Shown here: positions 1 to 11,837 of the stretch, one piece after another
Layout of the letters: the number at the start of each line of letters is the position of its first letter
Position numbering within the stretch: the first letter of the stretch is position 1
From: Escallonia rubra
Lineage: Eukaryota; Streptophyta; Magnoliopsida; Escalloniales; Escalloniaceae
Direction: 5' to 3'
Length of the DNA: 64,000 nucleotides
Assembly: GCA_033065855.1 (NCBI GenBank)
Contig: JAVXUO010000277.1
Span: 1 to 64,000 of the forward strand
Translations under genes and position numbers: made by a program
The notes under the pieces: generated by a model
The model's database searches: none
Seen by the model: only the letters and a program-made list of their open reading frames with translations
Told to the model about the DNA's origin: nothing

Positions 1-881
1 CTGTTGAAGAAAGAATGTAGATGGTGCAGATGGTAGGGTGATGAAATGCACGCTACTACCACCAGTGACCTTTTCTGTGGGTCTTCTCTTATAATGTTTA
101 TGCTACTTCAAAGAAAATCGTGGTTGGAAACCACGACTTCAACTAAAAACGCATTTCATAACCCCGTTTTCCTACAAGCTTGGTTTGCTTCCAAAATTGT
201 GGTTGCAAAACCCGTCAACTAAACATGCGTTCTGTAACCACGCTTTTTCTAAAAAAGACATTTTTGAACCTTGGTTTTCACTTCAACGACAATCATCGTT
301 GCGAACCATGGCTTCACTAAAAACATCTTTGCCAACCACGAAAAAATGTTGAAAATGTGGAGTTGAAGCTTGGTTTTCACTTCAACGAAAATCAGGGTAC
401 GAAACAACGACTTCGGTTAAAATCGTGGTTAAGAACCACGCTTTCAAATGAAAACGTGTTCCTCAAACGCGATTCATTCACACTTGGTTTGATATATAGT
501 CGTGATTAGTAACCACGACTTGAAGAGAAGGGCGCATTTAGAAACCGCGATTTCCATTAAAGCGTAATTTATATTATTCAACTTTTGTCGTGCCAAAAGG
601 TCTTTATTTATTCGGAAGACGCCTTTTAAAAATGCGATTTTTAATTTCCTATCAAAATATAATTTTGTTTCCAATTTTCTCTTTCAATTTTGTTTAAATT
701 AGACAAATAAAATGGGAAACATATACAGAAAATGAAAACGCCTTTGCAAACCACGTTTTTATGTCAAAAGGCACGGGTTTGAACCGCGATTTCCCAAAAG
801 CTGGTATATGGGTAAATAAGTTTGAAAATGGAGTAAACAGGTGATTAAGTTTTAAATTAATATTAGTTAGGGAAAAAACTC
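1..881 (+). mobile_element. Right-terminal region of a Mutator-like element (MULE), cut by window start
   Basis: The last 150 bases (about 735-881) closely resemble 14080-14226 in the same orientation: both run from a GAAAACG motif through GAACCGCGATTTCC, then GGGTAAATAAGT, and end in GGGAAAAAACTC. I read 881 as the outer end of a MULE that extends left of the window. Bases 121-475 carry subterminal repeats built from AACCACG and CGTGGTT motifs and TTTTCACTTCAACG boxes. No protein of this element is inside the window. The left end and a target duplication cannot be checked here. Confidence 0.5.
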
Positions 882-947
882 TACTACTCTGCAAGTACAA
901 AAGAAACAACTATGATGAATAGTGATAAAAACAGGTTCAATAATATA

Positions 948-1300
948 AATCGCGCTCGAGGAACACGTTTTCAACTGAAATCGTGGTTCTCAACCACGAT
1001 TTAAGTGGATGTTGTGGTTTTGTATCCCGACTTTCGTTGAAGTGAAAACCAAGCTTCAACTGATAAGTACCATGTTTTCAACAAAAAGGTGGTTACAAAA
1101 AGCGTTTTCAATGAAAGCCGTGGTTTGCAACCATTATTTTCGTTGAAGTGAAAACCAAGCTTCCAATGAAAACGTACCATGTTTTCAACAGAAAGCGTGG
1201 TTACAAAAGGCATTTTCAGTTGAAGCCGTGGTTTGCAAACACAATTTTCGTTGAAGTGAAAACCAAGCTTCAGCAGAAATCGTTCTTACAAAACGATTGT
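948..1300 (-). repeat. Inverted counterpart of 121-475, built of about 106 bp tandem units
   Basis: Read on the minus strand this stretch resembles 121-475. The best arms are about 948-1054 against 475-363, sharing GAGGAACACGTTTTCA, CGTGGTTCT-CAACCACGATTT and CGTTGAAGTGAAAACCA. Within the arm, units starting with CGTTGAAGTGAAAACCAAGC occur at about 1035, 1140 and 1247, giving a period near 106 bases. It may be the inner part of the left terminal repeat of the MULE that carries the genes at 2977-11296, but the typical outer terminus (GAGTTTTTTCCC) is not found in plus orientation on this side. Confidence 0.55.
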
Positions 1301-1805
1301 GCCTTGCAACTGCAATTTTACAGCACGAATGCTGCATTGTGGTTAGAGGAACTTGTTGCCGAACTTGTACACCCTGTGGCCTCTTCTGCAAACTTGACAA
1401 TCAAAACATTTTCCGCTCCTAATGCCGTCTGGAGGTGAGTTTTAGTTGCGTTGAGATATGGGCACTAAAGTGACAGAAACATAATAGGTACGATGCAATA
1501 AGTTTTTTGAATGGACACAGAATGACCACCATACTTGCTATTTATTATAAGTAAAAAAAACAATATTACGTTCACAAACGAATACCAAAGCACATCAAAC
1601 TTTCTTATGTTGCTTTGAAAGGTGGAAATTTAAATCGTGTCGCATAAGAACATGGCATTAAGTCCAAAATCGCGGCACACACTTTGTGGCGGTCCCGCTG
1701 CCTCTAAAATTACTCCTTGAATGTTTACCATAATTATGTGTGAATTTGCTCTTTGACAATAACATGCTACTTAGTTCTGATTGTTATTCTTAGATATTTT
1801 GTTAG
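1301..1805. other. Unassigned non-coding stretch
   Basis: I see no gene, repeat array or recognisable element end here. An open frame at 1148-1438 runs across the repeat arm and has no family resemblance. Confidence 0.4.
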
Positions 1806-2612
1806 ACAACAGAGAATGTACAAATTCTCGTAAGAGAATGTACAATTTCTGATAAGAGAATGTACAAATTATCGTAAGAGAGTGTATCTCATTCTCCTAA
1901 GAGAATATCTCAGTTTCTTGCAGAAGCCTAAATTCTGGAAGTGCAACAAATCTCTCTTTCACCCACCACACATTCAAACATCTCTCCCTCTCACTCACAC
2001 AACCCCCCCCCCCCCAACACACTTCTTATAAAGAATGTACAAATTCTCGTAAGAGAATGTACAAATACTCGTAAGAGAATGTACAAATTCTCAAGAGAAT
2101 GTACAATTTCTGATAAGAGAATATACAAATTATCGTAAGAGAGTGTATCTCATTCTCCTAAGAGAATATCTCAGTTTCTTGCAGGAGCCTAAATTCTGGA
2201 AGTGCAACAAATCTCTCTTTCACCCACCACACATTCAAACACACACACACAACCCCCCCCCCGAACACACTTCTTATAGAGAATGTACAATTACTGATAA
2301 GAGAATGTACAAATTATCGTAAGAGAGTGTATCTCATTCTCCTAATAGAATATCTCAGTTTCTTGCAGGAGCCTAAATTCATTTAGTGCAACAAATCTCT
2401 CTTTCACCCACCAAACATTCAAATATATATATCTCTCTCACACACACACACACACACACATACAACCCCCCCCCCCCCAACACACTTCTCATAGAGAATG
2501 TACAAATTCTCGTAAGAGAATGTACAGTTTCTGATAAGAGAATGTACAAATTATCATAAGAGAGTGTACGATTTCTCGTAAGAGAATATCTCAGTTTCTT
2601 GCAGGAGCCTAA
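1806..2612. repeat. Minisatellite of about 3.5 units, 200-260 bp each
   Basis: The phrase TTCTTGCAG(A/G)AGCCTAAA recurs at about 1916, 2176, 2363 and 2597, and ACACACTTCTTATA or its variant at about 2021, 2267 and 2481. Each unit holds two to four copies of a roughly 23 base sub-repeat (AGAGAATGTACAAATT-CTCGTA), a CT-rich segment, a CA tract and a C tract of 8-14 bases. Length differences between units come mainly from the CA and C tracts and the number of sub-repeats. The arrangement is a two-level tandem array. Confidence 0.9.
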
Positions 2613-2976
2613 AACATTGGCAATCGGCATTATTTCCATTATATTATATTTTTGTTGAATTACTAGCTCACGTGCTAATCACGTGATTCTTACTCATCCA
2701 CTTTAAAAATATATATAGCGTACTTCTAGCTCTATATACATTCAATTGAGTATTACGAGTGCAAACCACGACACATTTAACATGTATCATAGTACAAATT
2801 TAAACTAAGTGCTATATTCCATTGCCACTTCAAAGAGTAAACAATGACATACCATTTCCATACCATCCACAAAAATGTTGAACGATTATCGTACATATTT
2901 TCAAAACATAAGAAGTAACCATGTTGACTTGTTCAAGCTTAATGTACAAATTTCATAAGTGTGCTAATCTGCGAAG
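2613..2976. other. 3' flank of the PMD gene, nothing recognised
   Basis: AT-rich sequence between the minisatellite and the stop codon of the PMD gene. It should include that gene's 3' UTR (minus strand). I do not see another gene or repeat. Confidence 0.4.
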
Positions 2977-5900
2977 CTAAGTTCCGCATGGTGCTCGTAC
3001 TCCTTTCTTTGACCTTGGAGGATTCCTCTTGGCATAAGTCTTCAGTTTAGGGCGCTTTGCAGGATGCTCTATCACAACATGTTGTGATCCAGACGTGGGG
3101 AGAGGCTCCTCTGTAACCTGTGAAACTGTATCTCCTACAGGTAAAGATGTGTGGACATGAGGTGCTCTACGATGATAACGATGTCGACTTCTTCGACCTC
3201 GTGGAATGACATCGAATAAATGGTTCGAATTGCATCCTCCTCTACCTCTGTGATACGGAACCGACACATGTGCCTCTTTCTCAATAGGTTCCAACTGTTC
3301 TTGTATAATCTCATAAGAGGCAAACAGTTCATTAGATTTGGTAGGGGTAGGACAAGGTCTGTCTATGACTATACTTTCCATCTCAGATTCACGAAGCAGT
3401 GGTGATGGCAAGCATTGTGCAGCTGCTACAAATGAAGTTGATGGAGGGGCATTTGATTCTGGTATACAAGGCCTTGGTGATCTCTCAAATGTGGAAGATG
3501 ACGGTCCATGAGAGACCGGACTTCTGATTGTGGAATGGGATGTCAAAGGCACTTGCTCTACAGCTGCTAAATGTGATGGTAATGATAAGGCAGGTGGTTG
3601 TTCTTGAGAGTTAAAAGTGGTGCTCACTGTCGCACTCTCTATATTCGGTTCATGTGGTGGTTGTGCCTCAACAGTGCAATGGGATGGTGAAGACGGAATC
3701 TGCACATGAGGTTGGACCGATGGGGGTACTAATGATGTTGACGCAGTATTTGGTCCTGGTGTACCTATCGGTGCCACATTGATCGGCTCCACGGTCGATC
3801 TTGGTCCCTGACGACGTGCACGTCGTGGTCGTGGTGGTCGTCGTTGCTGTGTAATTACCTGTGTGAGGTCCTGGATTTGTGGCTCGGGTAATGCATCAGC
3901 TGAGAGTCTTTCAGCCTCACCAATTGCCGACAATGCTTCTCGACATACAAACTTAACACTTGCAAGGGTTTCAATGGCTGCATTAGGGTCAGTAGTATCA
4001 GCTAAGTGGTATATGCGTTTGATTTGTTGCGCCTGCAAAATAAGCAAATGTGCGTAATACAAAGTTATTAGTATGACAACCCAACTAATAAATACAAGTG
4101 ATATATAAGAGTAAGAAACAAATTCATTCTAGACTCATATAGACAGACATGAAGCAAAAACTACGCAATGCCCTGCAATTTCACTCTACATAGGCCAATA
4201 AAAAGCAACCACATAGAAGGACAAGGAAAACCCTCATTAAGGAAAATCAGCAACCGTAAAAAATGTCAAGGGAAATTTAAACAGGAACTTGAGATCACAA
4301 TCCAAAGCCAGGACATTATTGTTAACAGAAGCAGGACCCTTGGTTGTTCTGTTTTCTATCGAAACACAAGGGACAGTGTCTTGGTTCTTCTAAAGTGAAA
4401 AAAAAAAATGGACCTTCCAGGTGGATCACCTGGAAAATACCAACTGGGAACCCTTACAAAGTCCCTGCCAATTTCTTGTTTCCATCTCCAGATGCCATTA
4501 TGTAGTGATTTCATTCATAAACCTTCAGATATGGAAAAATGTCAAGCAGGGGGTTGCTTCCCCCACCCACCAACCCAGCACACAATAACATAGTTCTGAA
4601 TATACCATAGAATACATTAAAATTTACAGCATTATATTCAGTTGAGCAAATATCCTAATTAAAATTCCAAAGCAAATTCTCGTTTTTCCCTAATGAAATA
4701 ATCTGTAAGAAAAGAAAGGGTTATAAAGCCTTCACAAATTTTCTGCCTGTGTGTCCTATGTACCAGCTTTGTACTTGATAGAAACACATGTTGACACTTC
4801 TAATCCTGCTGATATTATGCTCAACAACATGACAACCATCAAATGTTACAGCACCTGCAAAATACCAACTATGAACCCTTACAAAGTCCCTGCCAGTTTC
4901 TTCTTTTCATCTCCAAATGCCATTTTGTAGTGAGTTCATGTCCTAAAGTTTCAAATATGCAGAAATTTCAACCCCACCTAGATTAACCCCCCCCCCCCAC
5001 CTCTCCCAAACACACACATCATAGTTCTGATTATACTGTGGAATACATCAAAATTTCAGGCATTATATTCAGTTTAGCAAATAGACTAACTATAATTCCA
5101 GGCAAGTTCTCTATTCCCTAATGAAATAACTTGTAAACAAAGAAAGAAATATAAGGAATCTAAATTTTTGCTTGTGTGTCATATTTTCTATCCCTGCACT
5201 TGTTAGTTTCTATCAAGTGCAGAGCTCACAGAAAATAGGACATGCCTCAATTTCCAACCCCACCTAAAGGAAGCATCCCCGGAGCATCCCAACCCACCTA
5301 AAGGAAACATGGTTTGAATATTAACATGGCTCAGTTTTCAGCTGCCCAAACAACATCCCAAATACCTTTTTATTTTAAGAGTGGGATATTTGCTTTGCAC
5401 TTCATCATTTAGGACCCCTATATGACAGATATGGCAATTATAAGCTCAATAGTAAACCAAGATCCCTGAGCATTACTAATAGTAGTAGTCAGAATGGTCG
5501 CTGTATATAGAAAAATATATAGATATTTGGTGGCGTTTAAATTAAAGAAGGCCTAAGATGCATACCAACATCTCAACAGTAGCATGACCTCCTTGGTATC
5601 CAAATGGTCTACTTTGCACTGGTTTGCCAACCAACAAGCGGGTGATCGAGCGGTACCACAGCATGTACTGACTAGAGTATCCTACCTCAACATACTCTCC
5701 TGCATCCTCTCTAGCGTAGATAGACTCTGCACGAGTATTCCACATGTCAACGTAGATACGATGTTTCAGCTCCCAGTCAGTGTCCGGGTGGCCCCGACGG
5801 TCAATTCTATGAAGGACCTCACCACCACTGTCACAATCACGGGGGATCACTCGACTCAAGTTGTATTGCGGGCAAACACGATCAGGGAAATGCCACTCCA

Positions 5901-7792
5901 CTCTTTCAAAACAGATAAGCGGTGATCGAGTCATCCAAATATGCCTTCCAGTTAAGCAGTACTCTGGCAGTGAAGCTAAATCATAAGGTTGCCATATGAA
6001 CTGCAGGTGTAAAAGGCATACGATTTAAAATAACGTCACAACAGTACAGCTATATACTTATGTGACACATGTAAACACTTAAGCACAAACCTCTGATGAT
6101 TTTAAGTTGTCCAGCTGATCCCTATATCCTCTGAGACACTGTGATCCTACCTTGTCACTTTCCATTGCTACAAGCCACCTGTTGAAGTTATTTTCAAGTT
6201 TGGTTACTAAAATTTTTAGGTTGAAGCTACGAATAAAAATATACCATTCCAATAGACTCATGTTATTCTCATAAGTGTGATGAATGTCCCTAATTGCAAA
6301 GAGCAAAGATTCCCATGGACAGGAACAAGCACTGCACTAAGACTATATTCATACACTAAGATTCCTATGGACAGGAACAAGAAGACACTAAGACTATTCC
6401 TTATACGAAAACAACCAAATTTGCCTAGTTCACTTGCTGAAACTGCAATACTAAATGATAGCAGGAGTCATGTTTCATTGCTCAAAGTTCTTTCACTCAC
6501 GCAGTCCATCCCCATGACAACCATCCAGGCCAAACATAATTTTCTGTACAAGCAAGTGCATTATAAGTAAAGTGGTTTCTCTGTAATCCATTTTTACTCA
6601 ACTGTTGGCTTGTTCTTGTTAACAAGAAATAAAGGCTTACCTCCTACCCAGAGGGTCCCGAGGCAAAGGCTCGACAGCATTTGGCTGGGGAGGGCCTCCA
6701 CCAGCAGCAGGTACATCACCGACAATGTTTCCATGTTGTATGTCACCAGCAATAGCTTGTGCAGGCTCCTTTACAGAGGGGGCTCTTTCAGGACGCATGT
6801 TAGGGAACCTCTCCCATGCCCATAACTATTATACATGTTATTTTATGAAAAGGATCAATGACAGGATACCGTAGATATAGAGAAAGAAGGAGATTATCAA
6901 GTTGGCTTAGCGTACCTGCAACATAATCAGGGGTCCCCCAATCTCATATGCTGAATCCCTGCTTGCTCGACACATCTCACGATACAAGTAAGATAGAGCT
7001 GCACTGCCCCAACTACGCCTACTCGCAGCACTAAGATCTTGAAGCAAAGTTAGGTACATAAGAGGGACCCTACTTCCCGATAAGTTTGGGAACAAAACGC
7101 CACCAATCAAGGCCAATATAAGAGCCCTAGCATGCTGTTCTACAGTGTCATTGTCTGAACCCTCTGGTAACACCATGAATTGATCCATTAGCCAGCGAAG
7201 TTGTAGTGACCCACCACGTATGACAGTTTCAGGTGGTCTGACCCCTAACCATATTTGACAATACTCCTGCCACGCATCTGTGGAACGTACGATGTCAACA
7301 CCTGTAACAGCATCACCATCAACAGGTAGCCCAGACAACACCGACACATCCTGTAATGTAATTGTAGCCTCCCCAACACGAAGGTGAAATGTATGGGTCT
7401 CAGGCCGCCATCGCTCAATCAGTGCTGTGATGAAAGCATGGTCAAGTCTAACCTCCATGATCCGATAAAGACCATAAAAACCAACTCGCACCAAGTACTG
7501 CATAATACGCACGTGGGGCTCCATCCTCCGATTGCCACCGTGATCCCGAAGTAGTGGGCCTAAGGCTCGTCGGCATGTCAATAGCTTATCAACCTGCAAT
7601 CATTTTCTATATTAGTTCAACTAATAAGAAATCATTAAAGATGATGGCACACAGTCCACGTTGCAAATCAAGTACCTCTCCATCCCAGACACGGTTGGAA
7701 CGATGACAATGCTGCAAATGTAATACACGAGGATCGACAGGCCCTGGATGTACTAAATGAGCCACAACATCTTCATGTCTTGGTCCCTCCAT
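2977..7792 (-). CDS. Plant mobile domain (PMD/MAIN-like) protein, six exons, intact
   Basis: Exons on the minus strand: 7792-7676, 7593-6916, 6825-6641, 6178-6091, 6000-5566 and 4032-2977. All introns are GT-AG and phases fit, giving 852 codons plus stop. The start is the ATG of MEGPRHED, which precedes the conserved HPGPVDPRVLHLQ segment. Family motifs appear in order: RWRPETHTFHL (about 99-109), LPVDGDAVTG, LWAWERFP across the exon 2/3 junction (266-273), GYRDQL, FIWQPYD (357-363) and a WHFPDRVCPQYN segment. This is the domain of Arabidopsis MAIN/MAIL1 and of proteins mis-named 'serine/threonine phosphatase 7 long form homolog'. I see no phosphatase domain. The last 350 residues are Pro/Ser/Thr-rich and end in a basic, nuclear-signal-like tail (AKRPKLK then KRNPPRSKKGVR). 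The gene lies 0.84 kb downstream of a MULE transposase on the same strand, so it is probably element-borne. Function in nuclear silencing is known only for Arabidopsis relatives and is inferred here. Confidence 0.87.
4426..5155. repeat. Direct duplication inside the last PMD intron
   Basis: About 310 bases at 4426-4735 recur imperfectly at 4852-5155 (period about 427). Shared landmarks are AAATACCAACT-TGAACCC, CTTACAAAGTCCCTGCCA, CATAGTTCTGA and CCCTAATGAAATAA. The second copy has a long C tract (about 4987-5000). The duplication accounts for much of the 1.53 kb intron between 5566 and 4032. Confidence 0.85.
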
Positions 7793-8635
7793 CTCTATGA
7801 AAACCAATGCATATTTTACATAAATTAAACTGAAAAAAATCAATACAAGAAATATTAATAAACTGATTACAAGGTCTTCATATTTGATTCAAGTTTTGTC
7901 ACGTAAAATCTTTAGAGACATCAGCTCACTTCTCATACAAATTTTTGCTTCGCATTTGTTCATCGTTTCAGTGAGTTGTTGTTCATTTACTCAGTGAATC
8001 ATCACACACTTCTGGGCTGCTGAGGTAGCTGCTTCCAATGGCTAAAAATTAGCATATTCTGTTACTTCCTCTCTCATTCTCTACCAGTGAGGTAGAACTT
8101 CAGTTGAAGATCTTCCAATTTCTCATTTTCTTCCTTACTAAACTTCTTACCCAGAGTAAGAAAACTAACTGAATAAGTGAGTTCACCAACATATGATGCT
8201 GTGCTCGACAAACAAACAAGTATGATGACTTCACCAGCATTTTCCCCTTTCTTCTCTTGGAAGGAGACAAGAAAAATGTAAATGAAAAGAGTAAATGTCA
8301 CTCGAAGAACAAATGAAATTGATTATTGCAAACAAAGTTGCCTGCTGAAGTGGCAACCAACCAAGGAGAATGTAAACATCTAAGTCAAATGCTATGGAAT
8401 GAGAGAAATGTTAACCTGCAACTTGTGATGAAAAGCTATTTCACTTGCATTCCAACATTATGTGGATATGTCTATGTGGAGTTTTTTGACTTCCACCTTT
8501 CAAAGGTTTCAACACTACTTTAATTTAAATGCATGGCAAAATAATTTCAACCAAAAGACTACATTCTTGGTACAAAAGTTTGACAAAACTATACAACATA
8601 CACAATAACAACAAAAAGGATGGGAGCCACTATTG
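7793..8635. other. Spacer between transposase stop and PMD start
   Basis: Both flanking genes read leftwards, so this 843 base spacer should hold the transposase 3' UTR and the PMD promoter and leader. It is AT-rich. I do not see a convincing core promoter motif or a third gene; short open frames here have no family resemblance. Confidence 0.45.
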
Positions 8636-11296
8636 TCAAGTGTCACTCCCTCCATGAGCTGTTTTCTTTGCGTGACATGTACGCCTATCGTGGCCAGTAT
8701 TTTTACATAATCCACACCGCTTCGGCTGTCGCTCTAGACGAATATCCATTTCATTACGCAAACGGACTGATCTTGGTCGACCTTTCCCTCTATTTACAGC
8801 AGGGGGCATGAATATACAGCCAATCCACTCCTCCCAGAAATCTGGATGCTCTAGTGGTTGAAACATTTCAGCCCATATCTTTCTATATTCGCAAACCGAA
8901 AAATAAGGACTGATAAAGGCAGAAGGATCTAGTTTTGCCACTGCACAACATGCTAGAACATGGGAACATGGAATGCCGTATGTCGTCAACTTCCCGCATG
9001 TGCATGTTTTATCTTGAAGTCGCACAATCTGTTCATTTTGGCCACGCCTATTTTTCACCAAAAAATCCCCCCGATCACCGGTTGTGTTATAAGGTTGCAC
9101 AAACATAGAACCAATTTTCCTTTTCGCTTGTTGAATTGCAAGGATGGTGGAAGGCACGTAATGCAATTGATCTGCCACAGAGGCTGCCCCAAGGTTTCTT
9201 CTCAAGTTAAAGTAATGAACACAGCGATGAAAAGAGGTTTGGACTAATGCTGTGATAGGTAAGCCTCGAGATCCTTTCAAAACACTGTTAAACACTTCAG
9301 AAATATTGGTCGTTACCATTCCAAAACGTTTACCACCGTCATGTGCAAGTGTCCATTGTTCAACGGGTATCTCATCACACCACTTCTTTGCTTCTACAGA
9401 AAGTTTTCGGATCTCTTCCATCAACTTGTTGAACTTGCGAACTTGAGTAGCCTTCCCAGCAGCCCAAAGAAGCTTCTTAAGCTCCGCACTACTGAATTTC
9501 TTTGTAAAATTGCTACGAATATGTCTCAGGCAGAATCGGTGATGGGCATAAGGTGGCTGCCATAATCGATTTTTTCTCACAGTGCTTAATATACCGGGAT
9601 GACGATCTGAGATTAAGCAAACGTCCTTATAGCTAGGGACAACGTGATCTCTGACATGTTGCAAAAACCAACTCCAGCTATCATGGTTCTCCCCTTCAAC
9701 GATAGCAAATGCAAGCGGCAAGATTTGATTGTTTCCATCCGCTGCTACGGCAATTAACATAGTACCTAAGTACTTCCCATGAAGAAATGTGCCATCAATG
9801 CTAATAACAGGACGACAGAACCTAAACCCCATGATGCATGGCCTAAATGCCCAAAAAACTCGTTTAAAGCGTATTGCATTAATTTCTCCACAAGCTTTTG
9901 GGTCGTATTCAACAATGGTGCCAGCATTGTACTTTTGGATGGCTGCCAAAAATCTTGGCAATATCCGATATGACTCTTCCCAATTCCCAAATAAGTTTGC
10001 AATAACCGCAACTTTCGCCTTCCACGCCTTTTTATATGAAATAGTGTATTCAAATTTTTCCTTCACAGCTGCAATTAAGGAGCTAATTCTAACCATTGGA
10101 TTGGCTTCAACTATATTGCGAATTGCATCCGTAATCAGTCTATAGTTTAGATGGTGTTGGTCTTGGTTCAAGGCCTTCCGCAATGGACATATATGAGGTC
10201 CTTGATACCGTGTAATTTCAAAATGTCCATGGCTCTTCTTACATGTTGCACGTAGCTGAAAATTACACTTATCGGGAAACTTACATTTCAAAGCCACCAT
10301 AGTTGGGATAGACTTCTTTACCTTGTAAACCAAATTATGCTTGACGTGGTACCTTAAAATAGCCTTCACAAACTCATCTTTATCCTTGAAGATTAGGCCC
10401 ACTCGTAGCTCATCGTGCTCGGGATGCCATACTCTAGCATCATTACTTTCTAGAGGACTTGTAATAACTGCAGCCGGTGCCGAATCAATGTCCGTGAAAA
10501 AGTGCTCTTTAGGCTCGTATAGATGTCTCTGAACTTCCATATCAGTGCTTATACCGTTAACATAATCCTCCCCGTCGTCATATTCATTCAGCCTCTCCAT
10601 GAATGCATCTTCTTCGCCCTCCGAATCTGTCTTCTCATGTTCATTATCTATAATAGCAGGTTCAATGATGGCCGATGCCTCACTCCGCAAATCAATCATG
10701 ATATCTAGTGGGAAAAGCAAAGATGAAACACGACCAGTCACACCTACACCTTGAGGCGTGACTTTCGAAGGCCCACCACAGTAACTCGCTCCGATATCGT
10801 TGTCTACGAGTGATGAAATCGAACTTTGTGTGGGATGATCACCAATGTCCAACAAGGTAGAATCCCTTATGGGTGTGGACAAGTCATGTCGTGGAGGAGA
10901 TAGCCCGTCACCATTCGATGCAGGGATTTGGGTATATGAACCATATCTAATGACAATAGCCTCCATCTCAATAAATAACTCAATGCTACTCAACTGCGAG
11001 AACTGAGATTGGAGATCAAACATGGCTTCTACGTCTCCATCATCCTCAATCGGTACTCTGATATAACATGTCTTTGCACCGACTCCAACCATTCGCGGAT
11101 ACCTACAACTCAACTTCAACCTAACATGTTCTTTGTCCGCTCTTATGCAACTATACAACTTATCCATCAAGCAATTAAATGTCCAGTTACCCTCCACCTT
11201 GATCAACTTTTTTGGTCCACAATCATAGGAATAACCATCTGAATCTTCTATTATATTCCCTCCCCAATAACACAACAGCCTTGCAGAAGGAGCCAT
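8636..11296 (-). CDS. MuDR/MURA-like transposase (MULE), single exon, intact
   Basis: An uninterrupted 886-residue frame. Residues about 1-110 look like the PB1-like N-terminal domain of plant MULE transposases (YWGG, then basic and acidic patches). A MuDR DNA-binding region with zinc-binding C and H residues spans about 295-372. The MULE catalytic domain follows, with likely DDE residues D501 (SIDGTFLHGKY), D564 (LISDRHPGI) and E667 (TTNISEVFNS), and FCLRHIRSNF between the second D and the E. A SWIM zinc finger CxCx(n)CxH is at 765-779 (CTCGKL...GIPCSHV). A CCHC knuckle is at 861-874 (CGLCKNTGHDRRTC). All core parts are present with no stop or frameshift, so the protein may be functional. 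It would cut and paste elements bearing matching terminal repeats. The nearest compatible right terminus is at 14226. The PMD gene follows in the same direction. Confidence 0.95.
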   Translation of the reverse strand: MAPSARLLCYWGGNIIEDSDGYSYDCGPKKLIKVEGNWTFNCLMDKLYSCIRADKEHVRLKLSCRYPRMVGVGAKTCYIRVPIEDDGDVEAMFDLQSQFSQLSSIELFIEMEAIVIRYGSYTQIPASNGDGLSPPRHDLSTPIRDSTLLDIGDHPTQSSISSLVDNDIGASYCGGPSKVTPQGVGVTGRVSSLLFPLDIMIDLRSEASAIIEPAIIDNEHEKTDSEGEEDAFMERLNEYDDGEDYVNGISTDMEVQRHLYEPKEHFFTDIDSAPAAVITSPLESNDARVWHPEHDELRVGLIFKDKDEFVKAILRYHVKHNLVYKVKKSIPTMVALKCKFPDKCNFQLRATCKKSHGHFEITRYQGPHICPLRKALNQDQHHLNYRLITDAIRNIVEANPMVRISSLIAAVKEKFEYTISYKKAWKAKVAVIANLFGNWEESYRILPRFLAAIQKYNAGTIVEYDPKACGEINAIRFKRVFWAFRPCIMGFRFCRPVISIDGTFLHGKYLGTMLIAVAADGNNQILPLAFAIVEGENHDSWSWFLQHVRDHVVPSYKDVCLISDRHPGILSTVRKNRLWQPPYAHHRFCLRHIRSNFTKKFSSAELKKLLWAAGKATQVRKFNKLMEEIRKLSVEAKKWCDEIPVEQWTLAHDGGKRFGMVTTNISEVFNSVLKGSRGLPITALVQTSFHRCVHYFNLRRNLGAASVADQLHYVPSTILAIQQAKRKIGSMFVQPYNTTGDRGDFLVKNRRGQNEQIVRLQDKTCTCGKLTTYGIPCSHVLACCAVAKLDPSAFISPYFSVCEYRKIWAEMFQPLEHPDFWEEWIGCIFMPPAVNRGKGRPRSVRLRNEMDIRLERQPKRCGLCKNTGHDRRTCHAKKTAHGGSDT

Positions 11297-11837
11297 GACG
11301 AACCTTCAGCATTCGCATAGAAATATAGTTAATTTTTCTATGCAATCCATGTATCATTACATATAAAACAGGATATGTTAATTGGTCCCCTTAATAAACA
11401 GCATAGCTTTAAATGTATCTCAATGTTTATCAGAGAAAAAAAGGGTGATAAAAGAAGCACCACCCTGCAATATGTCTTAAGTAAACCAGTAACTCATTTG
11501 CAATCAATAATTTATTCAGGTGCTTAAATGACGGCATAGCTTCGGAGAAAAGCGATTATTTGGCTGTCAAACGCTATTAAAGCTGGTCAACACGTCAATG
11601 ACGCATACGAGTTCATTGGTGTCTATGTAAAATTATTAAGAGACAAGAGTACATTGCTCACTTGTCCTCCCAAAGCATACTCTTGCAGTACGAGCAAGAA
11701 AAACTTGGTATCAAACAGACATGTCCATAAAATAAATATGCAGCAACTCCATATGAAGGGAAACAAAGCTAATGCTTTAGGCCACTGAACTAGAACTTTG
11801 AAGCTGAACAGCCCCAAATCAGCCAATTAAATATTCC

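Noticed and set aside
2977-7792. Serine/threonine phosphatase function for the PMD gene
   Set aside because: Relatives are often labelled 'phosphatase 7 long form homolog', but no phosphatase motifs (GDxHG, GDxxDRG, GNHE) are present in the translated exons.
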